Notes: a model not told the origin generated them from the sequence alone. Positions 1-9,886 are shown, counted from the stretch's first letter. The stretch: 64,000 bases of DNA from an uncultured Chthonomonas sp. (GCA_903951425.1 CAJBBX010000133.1:1-64000), one strand, 5' to 3'. Made by a program: numbers and translations.

Positions 1-194
1 ATCTCTCATGACGGTGTACGCAAGCCATCCCCCTTTGGGTCGGCACCGGCTCCTATTGCCTGTCCTTCTGGCGGTACTCACGCGCCGTCGCGCCGTGCGT
101 TCTAGATATGTACAATGCCCAACGCGCAACGGGAGGCCATGCCGGGACGCATGCCTCGGTACGCTCGTGCGTGTGAGCAAAGGAAGGACAACCC
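1..194. other. Intergenic leader before first gene
   Basis: No convincing gene is seen here. A TACAAT hexamer at 111-116 could be a -10 box for the gene starting at 195, but no good -35 lies 17 bases upstream. A purine-rich Shine-Dalgarno-like stretch (aaggaagg) sits just before the ATG at 195. Confidence 0.4.
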
Positions 195-3050
195 ATGGTC
201 AAACCATCACTGCGGTCGCTACTGGCGACTCTGACCCTTGCGATGCTGTCCGCCGCGCCTGGCTGGGCGGTCGGTATCGATCTTGATCGCGGGCCCGATG
301 CCATGCTGGCGGTAGGCGGCCCGTACCGGTTTACGCTGTCCGACGCCGTGCGGGCCGATGCCCAGCATCGAGCGGACGTCCTCGCAGGGCGTGCGGCGCC
401 CAACTCGCCCCTGGTTGATGCGCTGATCCGGCAGCAGGGCCGGCGCTGGAACGCCAAGCCCAAGACCCGCGGCGGCCTCTCCGCCCTCGGCGCGCCTTGG
501 CACGGCCTCTACGCGAAGCGCGGCTTTGCCGAGGAGTCGGCGGTCTACTTCGCACCGCCTGCTTTCACGGGCAAGCAGCCGCTACCCAACGCACCCCAGA
601 CGATCAACACCAGCTTCGTCGGCCTAGCGCTCAGCGACACGTCCGGATGGATCCCTCCGGACACCAACGGAGCGGTGGGTCCGAACCACTACGCCATCAC
701 CGTCAACGCCGATGTGGCCTTCTACTCGCGCGCAGGCGCCAAACTGGCGCAGGTCTCGCTTGAGAGCATGTTCGCGGGCGCCATGGTCGGCGGCGGGTTC
801 GACCCGCGCATCATCTACGACCGCCTCAGCGGCCGATGGATGATCGCCGCGCTCGAGATGAACTCATCGTCGAACAACAACGTCTTCCTGTCCGTCAGCA
901 ACACGTCCGACCCCACAGGCGGCTGGACCTCGTGGGAACTGGGCGTCGGCGCGGCGACCTACTTCACGGACTTCGACACACTGGGTACCGATGACAACGG
1001 CGTCTACATCGGCGTCACGAAGTTCGATGCCTCCGGCAACGCCACGAGCACGATTCTCGCGCTCCCAAAGGCGCAGGTTCTGGCGGCATCCGGCGTCACG
1101 GTCTACTCCTTCACGGGTATGACGGACTTCTACGGCACGCCGCAGCCTCTACCCGCCCTTACATCGGTAGGCGCGAGTGGCGCGGCCTGGTTCGCGGGTA
1201 GCTCAACGACCGTCTATGCCAACGCCATGTTCCGGAAGCTGACCTGGTCCGGTGGTGTTCCCACACTGGGAACCTCCATCGCCGTGACCACTCCTAGCTA
1301 CGGTTCCGGTCCGTACGCCAAGGCCAACGGCAGCAGCACGGATATCTGCACCAACGACGACCGCGTCCAGATGGGCCTCCGCCGCGGTAACCGCATCTGG
1401 ATCACTCGCAACGTGGGCACCAACTCCGCCGGCGCCGCCGGCAGTACGCGGTGCAGCGTCGAGTGGATGGAACTGGATGTCTCCGGCGCCTCGCCCACGC
1501 TGGTCCAGTCGGGCCGCGTCTACGACACCGCCGCCACCGACCCGCGCATGTACTACTACCCGGCCATCTCGGTGAACGGGCAGGGGCATGTGGCCCTGGG
1601 CTTCTCCGGCTCCAAGAGTACCGAGTACGTGGCGGCCTACACGTGCGGACGCCTTGCCACGGATGCGGCAGGGACCATGCAGGCCATCGCCACGGTCAAG
1701 GCCGGCGCGGGCTCCTACAACCAGGTCGTCGACGGGCTCAACCGCTGGGGCGACTACAGCTACACCAGCGTCGACCCGAACAACGACATGGGCATCTGGA
1801 CCCTGCAGGAGTATGCCCGCAGCACCAACAACTGGGGCACCTGGGTGGCTGAGCTTCGCTCCCCGGCTCCTACGGCCTCCAATCCCAGCGCATCAGCTGC
1901 GCAGGGCCAGGCCGGCGCCTCCTTCACGCTCACCGGCACGGGCTTCTTCGATCCAGGCGCCGGCTTCGCGAGCCACCTCGGCGTGGCTCTCACCGGCGGG
2001 TCGCCCAACGGCATCTCGGGCATTGTAGCCACCTACAACAGCCCCACCAGCGTCACGGTGACGTACAACGTGGCTGCCGACGCCCAGGCTACCACCCGGA
2101 ATATCGTGCTCACCAACCCGGACGGCCAGTCGGCCACCGTGACCGGCGGCCTCACAATCGTCGTCTCCAAGGTGGCCTCGAAGCTGATTGTGTTTGACCG
2201 CACCGGCAACTACACCGATACTATCGCCCTGAAGGCCAACCTGTACCGCTCCAGCGACAACGCCATGCTGGGGAGCCGCTCGGTCTCGTTCAGCATCGCG
2301 GGTACCAACGTTGGTTCTGTGAACACCGACGCCTCGGGCCTTGCCACGCTGAACTGGGCCATCACCAGCGGTGCGGCGTCACGGACCATCGGCGCCGATT
2401 TCGCCGGAGACGTCTCCTTCCTGCCCTGCTCGGGCAGTGCGACGCTTACCTCCACTGTCCAGCCGACCAAGGTCTACGTTGTAGACCGCCTGAACGTGAA
2501 GATCAAGACCTATACCGTGCTCAAGGCCTACCTCTACACCACGGCCAACGTCATCCTGCCCGGCCGCACTCTGAGCATGTCGGTGGACGGCACGTCGCTG
2601 GGCTCCCAGGTCACGAACGGCAGCGGCTACATCCAGTACGGCTACACCGTGCCGGAGGGCGTCGGCGCCGGCAATCGCGTGGTCGGCTCAAGCTGGGCCG
2701 GCAACGCGGGCTACCCCGCCTCGTCCAACACCGGCAAGCTGGGTGTGGTGCAGGGCAACCTCTACATCTGGCCCTACGTTCGCTCGGGCAAGCGCGGCAC
2801 GGTCCACCCGCTCAAGGGCTACGTCCGCAGCCTGCCGGACTATGTGATCCAGCCCGGCAAGAGCATCACCTTCAAGGTGAACGGTTCCGTCATCGGCTCC
2901 GCCAACGTGGCGGCCGACGGCTGGGCCACGGTGAACTGGACCATCCCCGCGGGCGAGCCAGTCGGCTCCCACACGGCCGCAGCCGAGTTCGCCGGCGACG
3001 CCTGGTACGCCGCGGTGACAGCGACGACTACGTTCAACGTCGTGCTGTAG
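195..3050 (+). CDS. Secreted multidomain protein with IPT/TIG and three Ig-like repeats (paralog 1)
   Basis: This 951-residue protein has an N-terminal signal peptide (basic start, hydrophobic stretch, A-x-A-like end near residue 25). Residues ~135-560 form a large extracellular domain with the 'PPDTNGAVGPNH' motif and 'FDPRIIYDR', a pattern typical of secreted proteins of unknown function with propeller-like predicted folds. An IPT/TIG-like segment (~565-660) follows, then three Ig-like repeats of about 95 residues to the C-terminus, each ending in a 'FAGD' or 'WAGN' type strand. The next gene is a full-length tandem paralog. A strong terminator-like hairpin follows at 3081. A cell-surface or secreted binding role is inferred; no catalytic residues were recognised. 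Confidence 0.85.
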   Translation: MVKPSLRSLLATLTLAMLSAAPGWAVGIDLDRGPDAMLAVGGPYRFTLSDAVRADAQHRADVLAGRAAPNSPLVDALIRQQGRRWNAKPKTRGGLSALGAPWHGLYAKRGFAEESAVYFAPPAFTGKQPLPNAPQTINTSFVGLALSDTSGWIPPDTNGAVGPNHYAITVNADVAFYSRAGAKLAQVSLESMFAGAMVGGGFDPRIIYDRLSGRWMIAALEMNSSSNNNVFLSVSNTSDPTGGWTSWELGVGAATYFTDFDTLGTDDNGVYIGVTKFDASGNATSTILALPKAQVLAASGVTVYSFTGMTDFYGTPQPLPALTSVGASGAAWFAGSSTTVYANAMFRKLTWSGGVPTLGTSIAVTTPSYGSGPYAKANGSSTDICTNDDRVQMGLRRGNRIWITRNVGTNSAGAAGSTRCSVEWMELDVSGASPTLVQSGRVYDTAATDPRMYYYPAISVNGQGHVALGFSGSKSTEYVAAYTCGRLATDAAGTMQAIATVKAGAGSYNQVVDGLNRWGDYSYTSVDPNNDMGIWTLQEYARSTNNWGTWVAELRSPAPTASNPSASAAQGQAGASFTLTGTGFFDPGAGFASHLGVALTGGSPNGISGIVATYNSPTSVTVTYNVAADAQATTRNIVLTNPDGQSATVTGGLTIVVSKVASKLIVFDRTGNYTDTIALKANLYRSSDNAMLGSRSVSFSIAGTNVGSVNTDASGLATLNWAITSGAASRTIGADFAGDVSFLPCSGSATLTSTVQPTKVYVVDRLNVKIKTYTVLKAYLYTTANVILPGRTLSMSVDGTSLGSQVTNGSGYIQYGYTVPEGVGAGNRVVGSSWAGNAGYPASSNTGKLGVVQGNLYIWPYVRSGKRGTVHPLKGYVRSLPDYVIQPGKSITFKVNGSVIGSANVAADGWATVNWTIPAGEPVGSHTAAAEFAGDAWYAAVTATTTFNVVL

Positions 3051-3080
3051 CCCGTCCGTCGTACCCCGCCACACGCAAGG

Positions 3081-3116
3081 CGGCCCCGGAGCAACCTGAG
3101 CTCCGGGGCCGTTTTG
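3081..3116 (+). terminator. Rho-independent terminator
   Basis: A perfect 12-bp inverted repeat (cggccccggagc / gctccggggccg) with a 7-base loop is followed directly by TTTT. It lies 30 bases after the stop of the first paralog and before the second, so the two paralogs are probably separate transcription units. Confidence 0.9.
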
Positions 3117-3240
3117 CATCTGCGAGGGAACCCTCAAAGGGCTCTTCCCGTGGTGACCCTTAGGTTGCAGCAGGAGGCGAGGCAGTCCCGCACGTGCTGG
3201 TCGTTGAGCTTGAGGCGGGCTCGGCCAACGGAGATCGACG

Positions 3241-6114
3241 ATGCGATTTGGCAGGCCACTGGTCAGCGGCATGGTGACCATGGCTCTGGGCGCCGTGTTG
3301 GCGCCGGTAGGTGCGGAACCGTTCGACCTGGACCGCAAGCCCGATGCCATGGCGATGGCGGCTCCGGTGCGGACCAGTTGGGCTGAAGCGGCACGCCGTG
3401 ACGCTCAGCATGCAGCCGATGTGGCGGCCGGTCGAGTCCCCGCCAGGACAGGCTTGACCGAGGTGCCGTGGCGTGAGCCGGATGTCGAGCGTGAGGCAGG
3501 CGTGGCCGACGCCATCTACTTCGTGCCGCCGATCTTCGAGGGGCGGAGGTCCCGCCCTGAGCAGGAGGCGCCCCAGACGTTGGGCGTCAACTTCCTCGGC
3601 GTCGATATGCCTGGGGCCCGCTACTGGTGTCCACCGGACAGCAACGGCGCCATCGGCCCCAACCACTTCGTTGCGGCGTTCAACAATGCTGTCTGCATTT
3701 ACAGCAGGTCCGGCACCCTCATCTCCAACGTCTTTCTGGACAGCTTGCTCGGAGGTAGCCCTGCAAACGGCGCATTCGACCCGCGCATCATCTATGACCG
3801 CCGCTGCGGGCGCTGGTTCATCGCGGTGCTGGAGTTCGCCTCCAAGACGAACAACCGCGCCTTCATCGCCGTCTCCAGCAGTTCCGACCCCACAGGCGGC
3901 TGGTACTGGTATGCGCTGGGGATCGGCATGGCCAGCACCTTCAACGATTCCGAAACCCTGGGCACCGACGGCAACGGCGTCTACATGGGCTTCACGCGCT
4001 TCGGCGGGATCAACCCGGGTGCGGCGGTGTTGGCCGTGGCCAAGGACCCGGTGGTGGCGGGGGCCGGCATCACCTACTTCTGGTGGAACTCGCTGACCGA
4101 TCTCTACAGCACTCCGCAACCCGCGCTGAACGTCTCCGCCGCGGCCACCGATGCCCGGGCATGGATCGCGGCCTCATCGACCGCGGCACGGAGCGACGTC
4201 CGCCTGAGGCCGATCACCTGGAGCGAAACGACGCCCACCCTCGGGAGCACCGTGACCGTCTCCACCTCCGGCTATGGCACGCCTCCGGCTGCGAACGCCA
4301 ATGGCAGCAGCACGGACGTTTCGGTCGGCGATGATCGCATCCAGATGTCTTTCCTCCGCGATGGGCAGTTGTGGGTCTGCCGGAACGTCGGAGTGGACGC
4401 ATCCGGAGCCGCCGGCACCGACCGAACCGCCTGCGAGTGGATCCAGATCAACACCATCCCGGCCACGCCCATCAGGGTTCAGTCCGGGCGCGTCTACGAT
4501 CCCACAAACCCTGACCCGCGCATGTACTACTATCCCTCGCTTGCCGTCTCGGGCCAGGGCCACGTGGCCATGGGGTTCTCAGGCTCCAAGGGCACCGAGT
4601 GTGTGTCGGCCTACACCGCAGGGCGCCTGGCGACCGACGCCGCAGGCACAATGCGATCGATCATGACCATCAAGGGCGGCACGAACCCATACACCGTGCT
4701 GGTCGACGGCGTAAACAGGTGGGGCGATTACAGCTACACGAGCGTCGACCCCAATGACGACCAGACGATCTGGACCATCCAGGAGTACGCCTCGGCCACC
4801 AACACCTGGGGTACATGGATCGCGCAGCTTCTCGCGCCGGCGCCCAAGGCCAACGATCCCGGAGCCTCGGCGCTGCAGTTCACGTCAGGCGCGGGCTTCT
4901 TCGATCCCGGCGCCGGGTTCGCCAACCATGTGTCCGTGGCCCTCACCGGCGGCCTGCCCAACGGCATCTCGGGCGTGACGACCACTTACAACAGCCCCAC
5001 CAGCGTCACGGTGACCTCCAATGTATCGGCCACCGCCAGGCCCGACACGCGGAACATCGTTCTGACCAACCCCGACGGCCAGTCCACCACGGTCCTGGGC
5101 GGCCTTACGATCATCGGCAAGCCGGCATCCAAGCTCTCCGTGTACGATAGGACCGGCAACTACACCGACACCATCGCGCTGGAGGCGAACCTGTACCGGT
5201 CCAGCGACAACGCGCTGCTGACCGGCCGGACGGTGACGTTCAGCATCGCAGGCACCACCGTGGGTTCGGTCGCCACCAACGCTTCGGGCCTCGCCACGCT
5301 GAACTGGGCCATCACGTCCGGGGCCGCGTCACGGACCATCGGCGCCGCGTATGCCGGCGGCGTGGACTTCCTGCCTTGCTCCGGCACGGCCACGCTCACC
5401 TCCACGGTGCAGGGGACCAAGGTCTACGTGGTGGATCGCCTGAACGTGAAGATCAAGACCTACACGGTCCTGAAGGCCTACCTCTACACCACGGCCAATG
5501 CCATTCTTCCGGGGCGGGTGCTGAGCCTGTCGGTGGACGGAACCGCCCTGAACTCCTCAGCCACCAACAGCAGCGGGTACATCTCGCTCGGCTACACGGT
5601 GCCGGAGGGCGCCGGCGCCGGCATCCGCGTGATCGGCTCCGCGTGGGCCGGGAACGAGGGCTACTCGGCCTCAAGCAACAAGGGCAAGCTCGGCGTGGTG
5701 CAGGGGAGCCTCTATATATGGCCCTACGTGAGGACGGGCAAGCGGGGAATGGCCATCCCGCTCAGCGCCTACGTTCGGAGACTGCCGGACTACCTGATCC
5801 AGCCCGGCAAGAACATCGCCCTCAAGGTGAACGGTTCCATCATCGAGTCCGCTAAGGTCGCCGCAGACGGTTGGGCCATGGCCAAGTGGGCGATCCCGAT
5901 CAGCGAGCCGATGGTCGCGCATACGGCCACGGCCGAGTTCGGGGGCGATGCCTGGTACGCGGCAGTATCGGCCAGTACCACGGTCAACGTCGTGCATCAG
6001 GGTGTCCGACGTGCCCCGGCGCATAGGGAGCGGCGCCGGAGCCACCGAAGGCCTAGGGTCGTTCCCTTCGCTGCCAGTGTCGGCTACCATGGTGTGAGGG
6101 GGCTTCCGCCGTGA
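3241..6114 (+). CDS. Secreted multidomain protein with Ig-like repeats (paralog 2, C-terminal extension)
   Basis: This 957-residue tandem paralog of the gene at 195 has the same order: signal peptide, 'PPDSNGAIGPNH' domain, TIG-like segment, three Ig-like repeats. Similarity is highest in the Ig repeats and in blocks such as 'NRWGDYSYTSVDPN'. The TIG region is about 7 residues shorter. Paralog 1 ends with 'FNVVL' and a stop. Here the matching stretch reads 'VNVVH' and runs on for about 37 Arg/Pro-rich residues unlike the rest of the protein, which suggests loss of the ancestral stop codon. The new stop (6112-6114) overlaps the start of the Rpn remnant. A ggag Shine-Dalgarno precedes the ATG at 3241. 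Role unknown; surface or secreted. Confidence 0.82.
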   Translation: MRFGRPLVSGMVTMALGAVLAPVGAEPFDLDRKPDAMAMAAPVRTSWAEAARRDAQHAADVAAGRVPARTGLTEVPWREPDVEREAGVADAIYFVPPIFEGRRSRPEQEAPQTLGVNFLGVDMPGARYWCPPDSNGAIGPNHFVAAFNNAVCIYSRSGTLISNVFLDSLLGGSPANGAFDPRIIYDRRCGRWFIAVLEFASKTNNRAFIAVSSSSDPTGGWYWYALGIGMASTFNDSETLGTDGNGVYMGFTRFGGINPGAAVLAVAKDPVVAGAGITYFWWNSLTDLYSTPQPALNVSAAATDARAWIAASSTAARSDVRLRPITWSETTPTLGSTVTVSTSGYGTPPAANANGSSTDVSVGDDRIQMSFLRDGQLWVCRNVGVDASGAAGTDRTACEWIQINTIPATPIRVQSGRVYDPTNPDPRMYYYPSLAVSGQGHVAMGFSGSKGTECVSAYTAGRLATDAAGTMRSIMTIKGGTNPYTVLVDGVNRWGDYSYTSVDPNDDQTIWTIQEYASATNTWGTWIAQLLAPAPKANDPGASALQFTSGAGFFDPGAGFANHVSVALTGGLPNGISGVTTTYNSPTSVTVTSNVSATARPDTRNIVLTNPDGQSTTVLGGLTIIGKPASKLSVYDRTGNYTDTIALEANLYRSSDNALLTGRTVTFSIAGTTVGSVATNASGLATLNWAITSGAASRTIGAAYAGGVDFLPCSGTATLTSTVQGTKVYVVDRLNVKIKTYTVLKAYLYTTANAILPGRVLSLSVDGTALNSSATNSSGYISLGYTVPEGAGAGIRVIGSAWAGNEGYSASSNKGKLGVVQGSLYIWPYVRTGKRGMAIPLSAYVRRLPDYLIQPGKNIALKVNGSIIESAKVAADGWAMAKWAIPISEPMVAHTATAEFGGDAWYAAVSASTTVNVVHQGVRRAPAHRERRRSHRRPRVVPFAASVGYHGVRGLPP

Positions 6115-6552
6115 TGCAGGCGCCCGCCGCGCTGCACCGGTTCGTGCCGAGGCACGAGACGCTGTTCGTGGGTCTGGACGGCCTGCCCGCGCATTCCGAT
6201 GATGCGTCGTCGCCGCTGGCCACGGTGCTGCGGGTGCTGCGGTTGGCCGATAGCGACACCGAGGCCATGAGGGCGGCCCTGGCTACCGCCGTGGGCGAAC
6301 TGGGAGCATTGCCGCCGGAGGCGCAGGATGAGTGGCGCCGCGCGGCGCACTACCTGATCCTGCTGGTGCGCCACAAGCGCACGGTAGACGAGCAGGATGC
6401 CTTGAGCCAAGCGCTGGCAGACGCCATCGCCGGCGAGAGGCACGTTAACCGGTACCCAGCGGGGCAAGATCGCGGTGCTCACCGGCGAACAGGCGAGCTT
6501 GATGGGGGTTCAGCTACTCGACGCACGATCGCTGGACGAACTCGGGCTGTAG
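6114..6552 (+). pseudogene. Decayed Rpn-family (PD-(D/E)XK nuclease) remnant
   Basis: From ATG 6114 the reading frame gives about 108 residues resembling the middle of Rpn/YhgA-like recombination-promoting nucleases. The helical part around 'LPPEAQDEWRRAAHYLILLVRHKR' positions fits their post-catalytic region. The N-terminal nuclease half is absent. Near 6440-6450 the frame appears to shift by one: the other frame then reads a typical C-terminal tail ('LTGEQASLM', 'LDARSLDEL') ending at TAG 6550-6552. The linker normally between these parts is missing, so both a deletion and a frameshift are inferred. The uncorrected frame stays open to 6689 but only by running antisense into the esterase gene. 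Family assignment is from remembered sequence style, so moderate confidence. Confidence 0.5.
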
Positions 6553-6554
6553 GA

Positions 6555-6589
6555 CGGGGCCCCGAACCCAATCAGGATTCGGGGCCCCG
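6555..6589. terminator. Bidirectional terminator-like hairpin
   Basis: A perfect 12-bp inverted repeat (cggggccccgaa / ttcggggccccg) with an 11-base loop sits between the convergent Rpn remnant and the esterase gene. There is no T-run on either side, so termination is inferred from position and stem strength. Confidence 0.6.
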
Positions 6590-6619
6590 CGTGCTCTGCG
6601 CAGTTGCGGCCGCGCCCGG

Positions 6620-7351
6620 CTACCGCTTCGGTTCGGCCAGCGGAAGCTTGTGGCTCAGTAGCCACTCGAACAGCTCCGGCGTGTTGTAGGCTTCGGTCCA
6701 ACTGTCGTGCCCGGCCTCGGGGTAGACGGTGAAGCGGTTCTCGATCCCGCCGGACTTGAGTGCTGCCACCATAGCCTCGCTCTCCGCAAGCGGCACCACG
6801 TTGTCCTTGGCGCCGTGGAACACCCACGCAGGAGAGCGCATCATCCACCCGGCCATCCGCGCCTGGCCGCCTCCGCAGATGGGCGCGACTGCCGCGAAGC
6901 GCTTCGGGTAGGCCAACGCCATAGCCCAGGTGCCGTAGCCGCCCATGCTGAGCCCAGTGCAGTAGACCCGGTCCAGGTCCACGCGGTGCTTGCCCTGCAC
7001 GTCGTCGAGCAGAGCGCCCAGGGTCTCGGTCTCCCACCAGCTATTCTCGGGGCACTGCGGCGCCACGAGGATGAACGGAACCTCCTTGCCCGCGGCCGCC
7101 AGCTTGGGCGGGCCGTGGACCTTCAGCTTCTCGAGGTCGCTCCCGCGCTCGCCTGCGCCGTGCAGGAAGAGCATGAGCGGCCACTTCTTCGCCTTGTCGT
7201 CGTTGTAGCCCTTCGGCAGGAAGAGCAGGTAGCGGGCGGTGAGCGTCCGCACGATGCGCTTCGTCAGCGTGCATGGCTCACCTGCCCCGTCCTGCGCCGG
7301 GGGCGGCGCGGCGAGGGCGGTCATCGTTAGGCCGACCAACGGCAGTAGCAT
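6620..7351 (-). CDS. Secreted alpha/beta-hydrolase (carboxylesterase / PHB depolymerase-like)
   Basis: The 243-residue protein has a short hydrophobic N-terminal export signal (residues 1-15). The alpha/beta-hydrolase core shows the oxyanion region 'FLHGAGERGSD', the nucleophile elbow 'GLSMGGYG', an acid in 'GAKDNVVP' and the catalytic His in 'EAGHDSW'. Related enzymes are predicted phospholipase/carboxylesterases or feruloyl/acetyl-xylan esterase-like proteins. The gene lies 38 bases downstream of the GH127 gene on the same strand, so removal of ester decorations from a plant polysaccharide is a plausible role. The ATG is preceded by gaggagg. Confidence 0.85.
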   Translation of the reverse strand: MLLPLVGLTMTALAAPPPAQDGAGEPCTLTKRIVRTLTARYLLFLPKGYNDDKAKKWPLMLFLHGAGERGSDLEKLKVHGPPKLAAAGKEVPFILVAPQCPENSWWETETLGALLDDVQGKHRVDLDRVYCTGLSMGGYGTWAMALAYPKRFAAVAPICGGGQARMAGWMMRSPAWVFHGAKDNVVPLAESEAMVAALKSGGIENRFTVYPEAGHDSWTEAYNTPELFEWLLSHKLPLAEPKR

Positions 7352-7389
7352 GTCATTGCCTCCTCAGGCGGCGCGGCGGCCGCCACGCC

Positions 7390-9786
7390 TCACTCTTCGT
7401 CTTCCAGGATCTGCCACTCGTGGATGCCGCTGGCATAGCCCTCCTGCTGCTTCAACGTCAAGCGAAGCGACTTGGTGGCGACGGTCGAGAAGCGGACCTC
7501 CGCCCACCGGTCCTTGAGCACAGGGAACTCGGCCGCCTTCACCACGGTCCACGTACCGTCCGGCTGCAGGGCCTCCACCAGCCAGCTCGCCGGGATGCGG
7601 CACTCGCCGCGGCCGGTGTCGTCGAACCAATAGACACGGACCCCGTTCACGCGCACGGGGCTGGTCCACGTGTACTGCGCCCACTCGGAGCCGCCCTTGT
7701 GCGGCCACCAGTGGCAGAGCGCGGCAGGCTGCTCGCCGGAGGACTTGGGCTCAATGCCGTCGTGGATGCCCCTCGGCTGGGCGTTGCCGCTGACGTAGGA
7801 GAGGCTGACTTTGGCCGAAACCTCGGGGCCGCCGGCCGTGGGCGCTCCCGGCGCCAGAGGCAACCAGACGCGCATGGCCCCTGCCTCTCGGTTGTCCCAG
7901 AAGGCGTAGGGGATGGCGGTCACGTGGGTCGGATGGGGCTTGCGGGCGGACTGGTAGAGCTTGGGGCCCCACTCGGACTGGCCGGCGGTGTAGGCGGTGC
8001 CCTCCAACGTCGTGATGCCTCCAAAGAGGTCGGGCCGCTCCTTGGGCTGGAGCTGCGCCTCCATGGGCAGGTAGAGGTCGGCCACCGGCGCCTTCTGGTC
8101 CACGGCCTCCAGGCAGTAGACCAGCGGGCCGCGCTGCACGGCAGCCAGGCCTCGGTTGGCCGTGACGTTCGGGTTGGCCTCCACGCGGCGGGCGGGCATG
8201 TCCAGCGTCAGGGTCACCACGTCACCGGGCTTCCACTGCCGCCGAACGACCACGTAGCCGTTCTCCAAGGGCCACCGGGTGGGCGCGCCCGCCGAGATGG
8301 ACCACTTCTCGCACCAGGACGGGATGCGCAGGCGCAGCGAGAAGGTGCGGGGCGCCTCGGGCTTCAGGGTGAGGGTCACCTTGCCGTCCCAGGGGTAGTC
8401 GGTCTTCACGTCCACCTTCACGGCGCCGGCGCCCACCTTGGTGTTGACGCCGCCCTGGATGTAGAGGTTCACGGTCAGGCCGTCGGTGTCGGTGGCGTAG
8501 GCATAGCTTCCCAGCGACGAGAGGGTCCGGGCCACGTTGGGCGGGCAGCAGGCGCAGCCGAACCAGTCCGACCGGTGGTGCGTGCCCATGCTCTCCAGCG
8601 GGTTCACGTAGAAGAAGCGCTTGCCGTCCACCGAGACGCCGTCCAGCACGCCGTTATAGAGCGATGTCTCCACGATGTCGGCGTACCTGGCGTCGCCGGT
8701 GAGGAGGTTCATGCGGTGGTTCCAGAGGGCCAGGGCCACGGAGGCGCAGGTCTCCTGGTATGCAGTGAGGTTGGGCAGGTCGTAGTCAGCCGTGAAGCCT
8801 TCGTTATGCGACGACGGCCCGATGCCGCCGGTGATGTAGGTGTTCTTGCGGCTGGTGTTGCGCCAGACGCGGTTCACCATATCCAGCAGGCCCTGGTCGC
8901 CGGTCTCCGCCGCCACGTCCACCACGCCGGACATGAGGTAGGCGGCCCGCACGGCGTGGCCCTTGATGTTCTTGTGCTCGCGGATCGGCACATCGTCCTG
9001 GAAGTAGGCGCCGTCGTACTCCGCGTCAGGAGTGCGATGCTCCACGGCGAAGAAGTGCGAGCCCCGGGTGTTGACGAAGTAGTGGGCCATGTCGAAGTAG
9101 GCCTTGTTGCCCGTGGCGCGCCACAGCTTCACGAGGGCCAGCTCGATCTCGGGGTGGCCGCAGTAGCCGGGGCGCTTGCCGGGCCCTTCGCCGAAGGTGG
9201 CAACGAGATGGTCGGCGTACTTGGTGGCGATGGTCAGCAGCGTGCGCTTGCCGGTGGCCTGGAAGTGGGCCACGGCTGCCTCGAAGAGGTGTCCGGCGCA
9301 GTAGAGCTCATGGTTGTCGCGCAGGTTGGTGAAGGTCTGGTCGGGAGCGTTCACCTGGTACCAGGTATTCAGGTATCCGTTCGGCCTCTGGGCGGCGGCT
9401 ATCCGGGCGATCATGCCGTCGATGCGGGCCTCCAGCGCCGGGTCGGGATCGGTGGCCAGCGAGTAGGCCACGGCCTCCAGCGTCTTGTAGAGGTCCGAAT
9501 CCATGAAGACGGGGCCGGAATAGCCCTCCCGCTTGCCCTGCGCCGCAAGGTCGAAGTTGCGCAGGTTGTTGGTCTTCTCGAGCTGGTCCAGGCTGTGCTT
9601 GAGCGAGACCTTGCGGTTGGTGTCCCGCCGCGGCTTCCAGAACCGATCCGTGATGCTGACCTGGGTGAACGGTACTTCCGAGAGCTTCATGCCTTTCCTT
9701 GTCTGCGCGGCAGCCGGCACCGAGAGGGCTGCCAGGTGGGCCGCCAGGCAGATCGCCAGTGCGGCGGGAACGCAATGTCCTATCAT
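7390..9786 (-). CDS. GH127 (DUF1680) beta-L-arabinofuranosidase-like enzyme
   Basis: The 798-residue protein begins with a signal peptide ending near 'VPAAAQT'. The body is the (alpha/alpha)6-barrel GH127 family: 'RPNGYLNTWY', 'HELYCAGHL', and the zinc/cysteine site. In characterised HypBA1 the site is Glu338, Cys340, Cys417 and Cys418, with Cys417 as nucleophile. Here the matching residues appear to be E345 and C347 ('ETC') and C413-C414 ('CCPPN'). A C-terminal discoidin-like segment (~690-798) follows. Arabinofuranoside removal from arabinan or glycoprotein is the family's known role; the true substrate is unknown. First gene of a probable two-gene operon with the esterase. A gaggga Shine-Dalgarno precedes the ATG. 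Confidence 0.9.
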   Translation of the reverse strand: MIGHCVPAALAICLAAHLAALSVPAAAQTRKGMKLSEVPFTQVSITDRFWKPRRDTNRKVSLKHSLDQLEKTNNLRNFDLAAQGKREGYSGPVFMDSDLYKTLEAVAYSLATDPDPALEARIDGMIARIAAAQRPNGYLNTWYQVNAPDQTFTNLRDNHELYCAGHLFEAAVAHFQATGKRTLLTIATKYADHLVATFGEGPGKRPGYCGHPEIELALVKLWRATGNKAYFDMAHYFVNTRGSHFFAVEHRTPDAEYDGAYFQDDVPIREHKNIKGHAVRAAYLMSGVVDVAAETGDQGLLDMVNRVWRNTSRKNTYITGGIGPSSHNEGFTADYDLPNLTAYQETCASVALALWNHRMNLLTGDARYADIVETSLYNGVLDGVSVDGKRFFYVNPLESMGTHHRSDWFGCACCPPNVARTLSSLGSYAYATDTDGLTVNLYIQGGVNTKVGAGAVKVDVKTDYPWDGKVTLTLKPEAPRTFSLRLRIPSWCEKWSISAGAPTRWPLENGYVVVRRQWKPGDVVTLTLDMPARRVEANPNVTANRGLAAVQRGPLVYCLEAVDQKAPVADLYLPMEAQLQPKERPDLFGGITTLEGTAYTAGQSEWGPKLYQSARKPHPTHVTAIPYAFWDNREAGAMRVWLPLAPGAPTAGGPEVSAKVSLSYVSGNAQPRGIHDGIEPKSSGEQPAALCHWWPHKGGSEWAQYTWTSPVRVNGVRVYWFDDTGRGECRIPASWLVEALQPDGTWTVVKAAEFPVLKDRWAEVRFSTVATKSLRLTLKQQEGYASGIHEWQILEDEE

Positions 9787-9842
9787 GGGTGTCCCTCACG
9801 ATGCGCCGCCAGAGTTCCGCGCGGCGCGTGTCTGGCCCTCTA

Positions 9843-9886
9843 GTTAGCCGGGAGCCGCCCCTCTTCCTTCCCGAAAACCGGCTAAC
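9843..9886. promoter_or_regulatory. Inverted repeat in divergent promoter region
   Basis: Arms gttagccgg (9843-9851) and ccggctaac (9878-9886) form a perfect 9-bp inverted repeat with a 26-base spacer. It lies between the divergent GH127 gene and HzsA-like gene, where a shared operator would be expected. No regulator gene is adjacent, so this is suggestive only. Confidence 0.35.

Noticed and set aside
7273-9843. 856-residue open frame on the plus strand
   Set aside because: It lies fully antisense to the GH127 gene, is rich in Gly, Val, His and Arg, and shows no domain; high-GC genes commonly open such frames.
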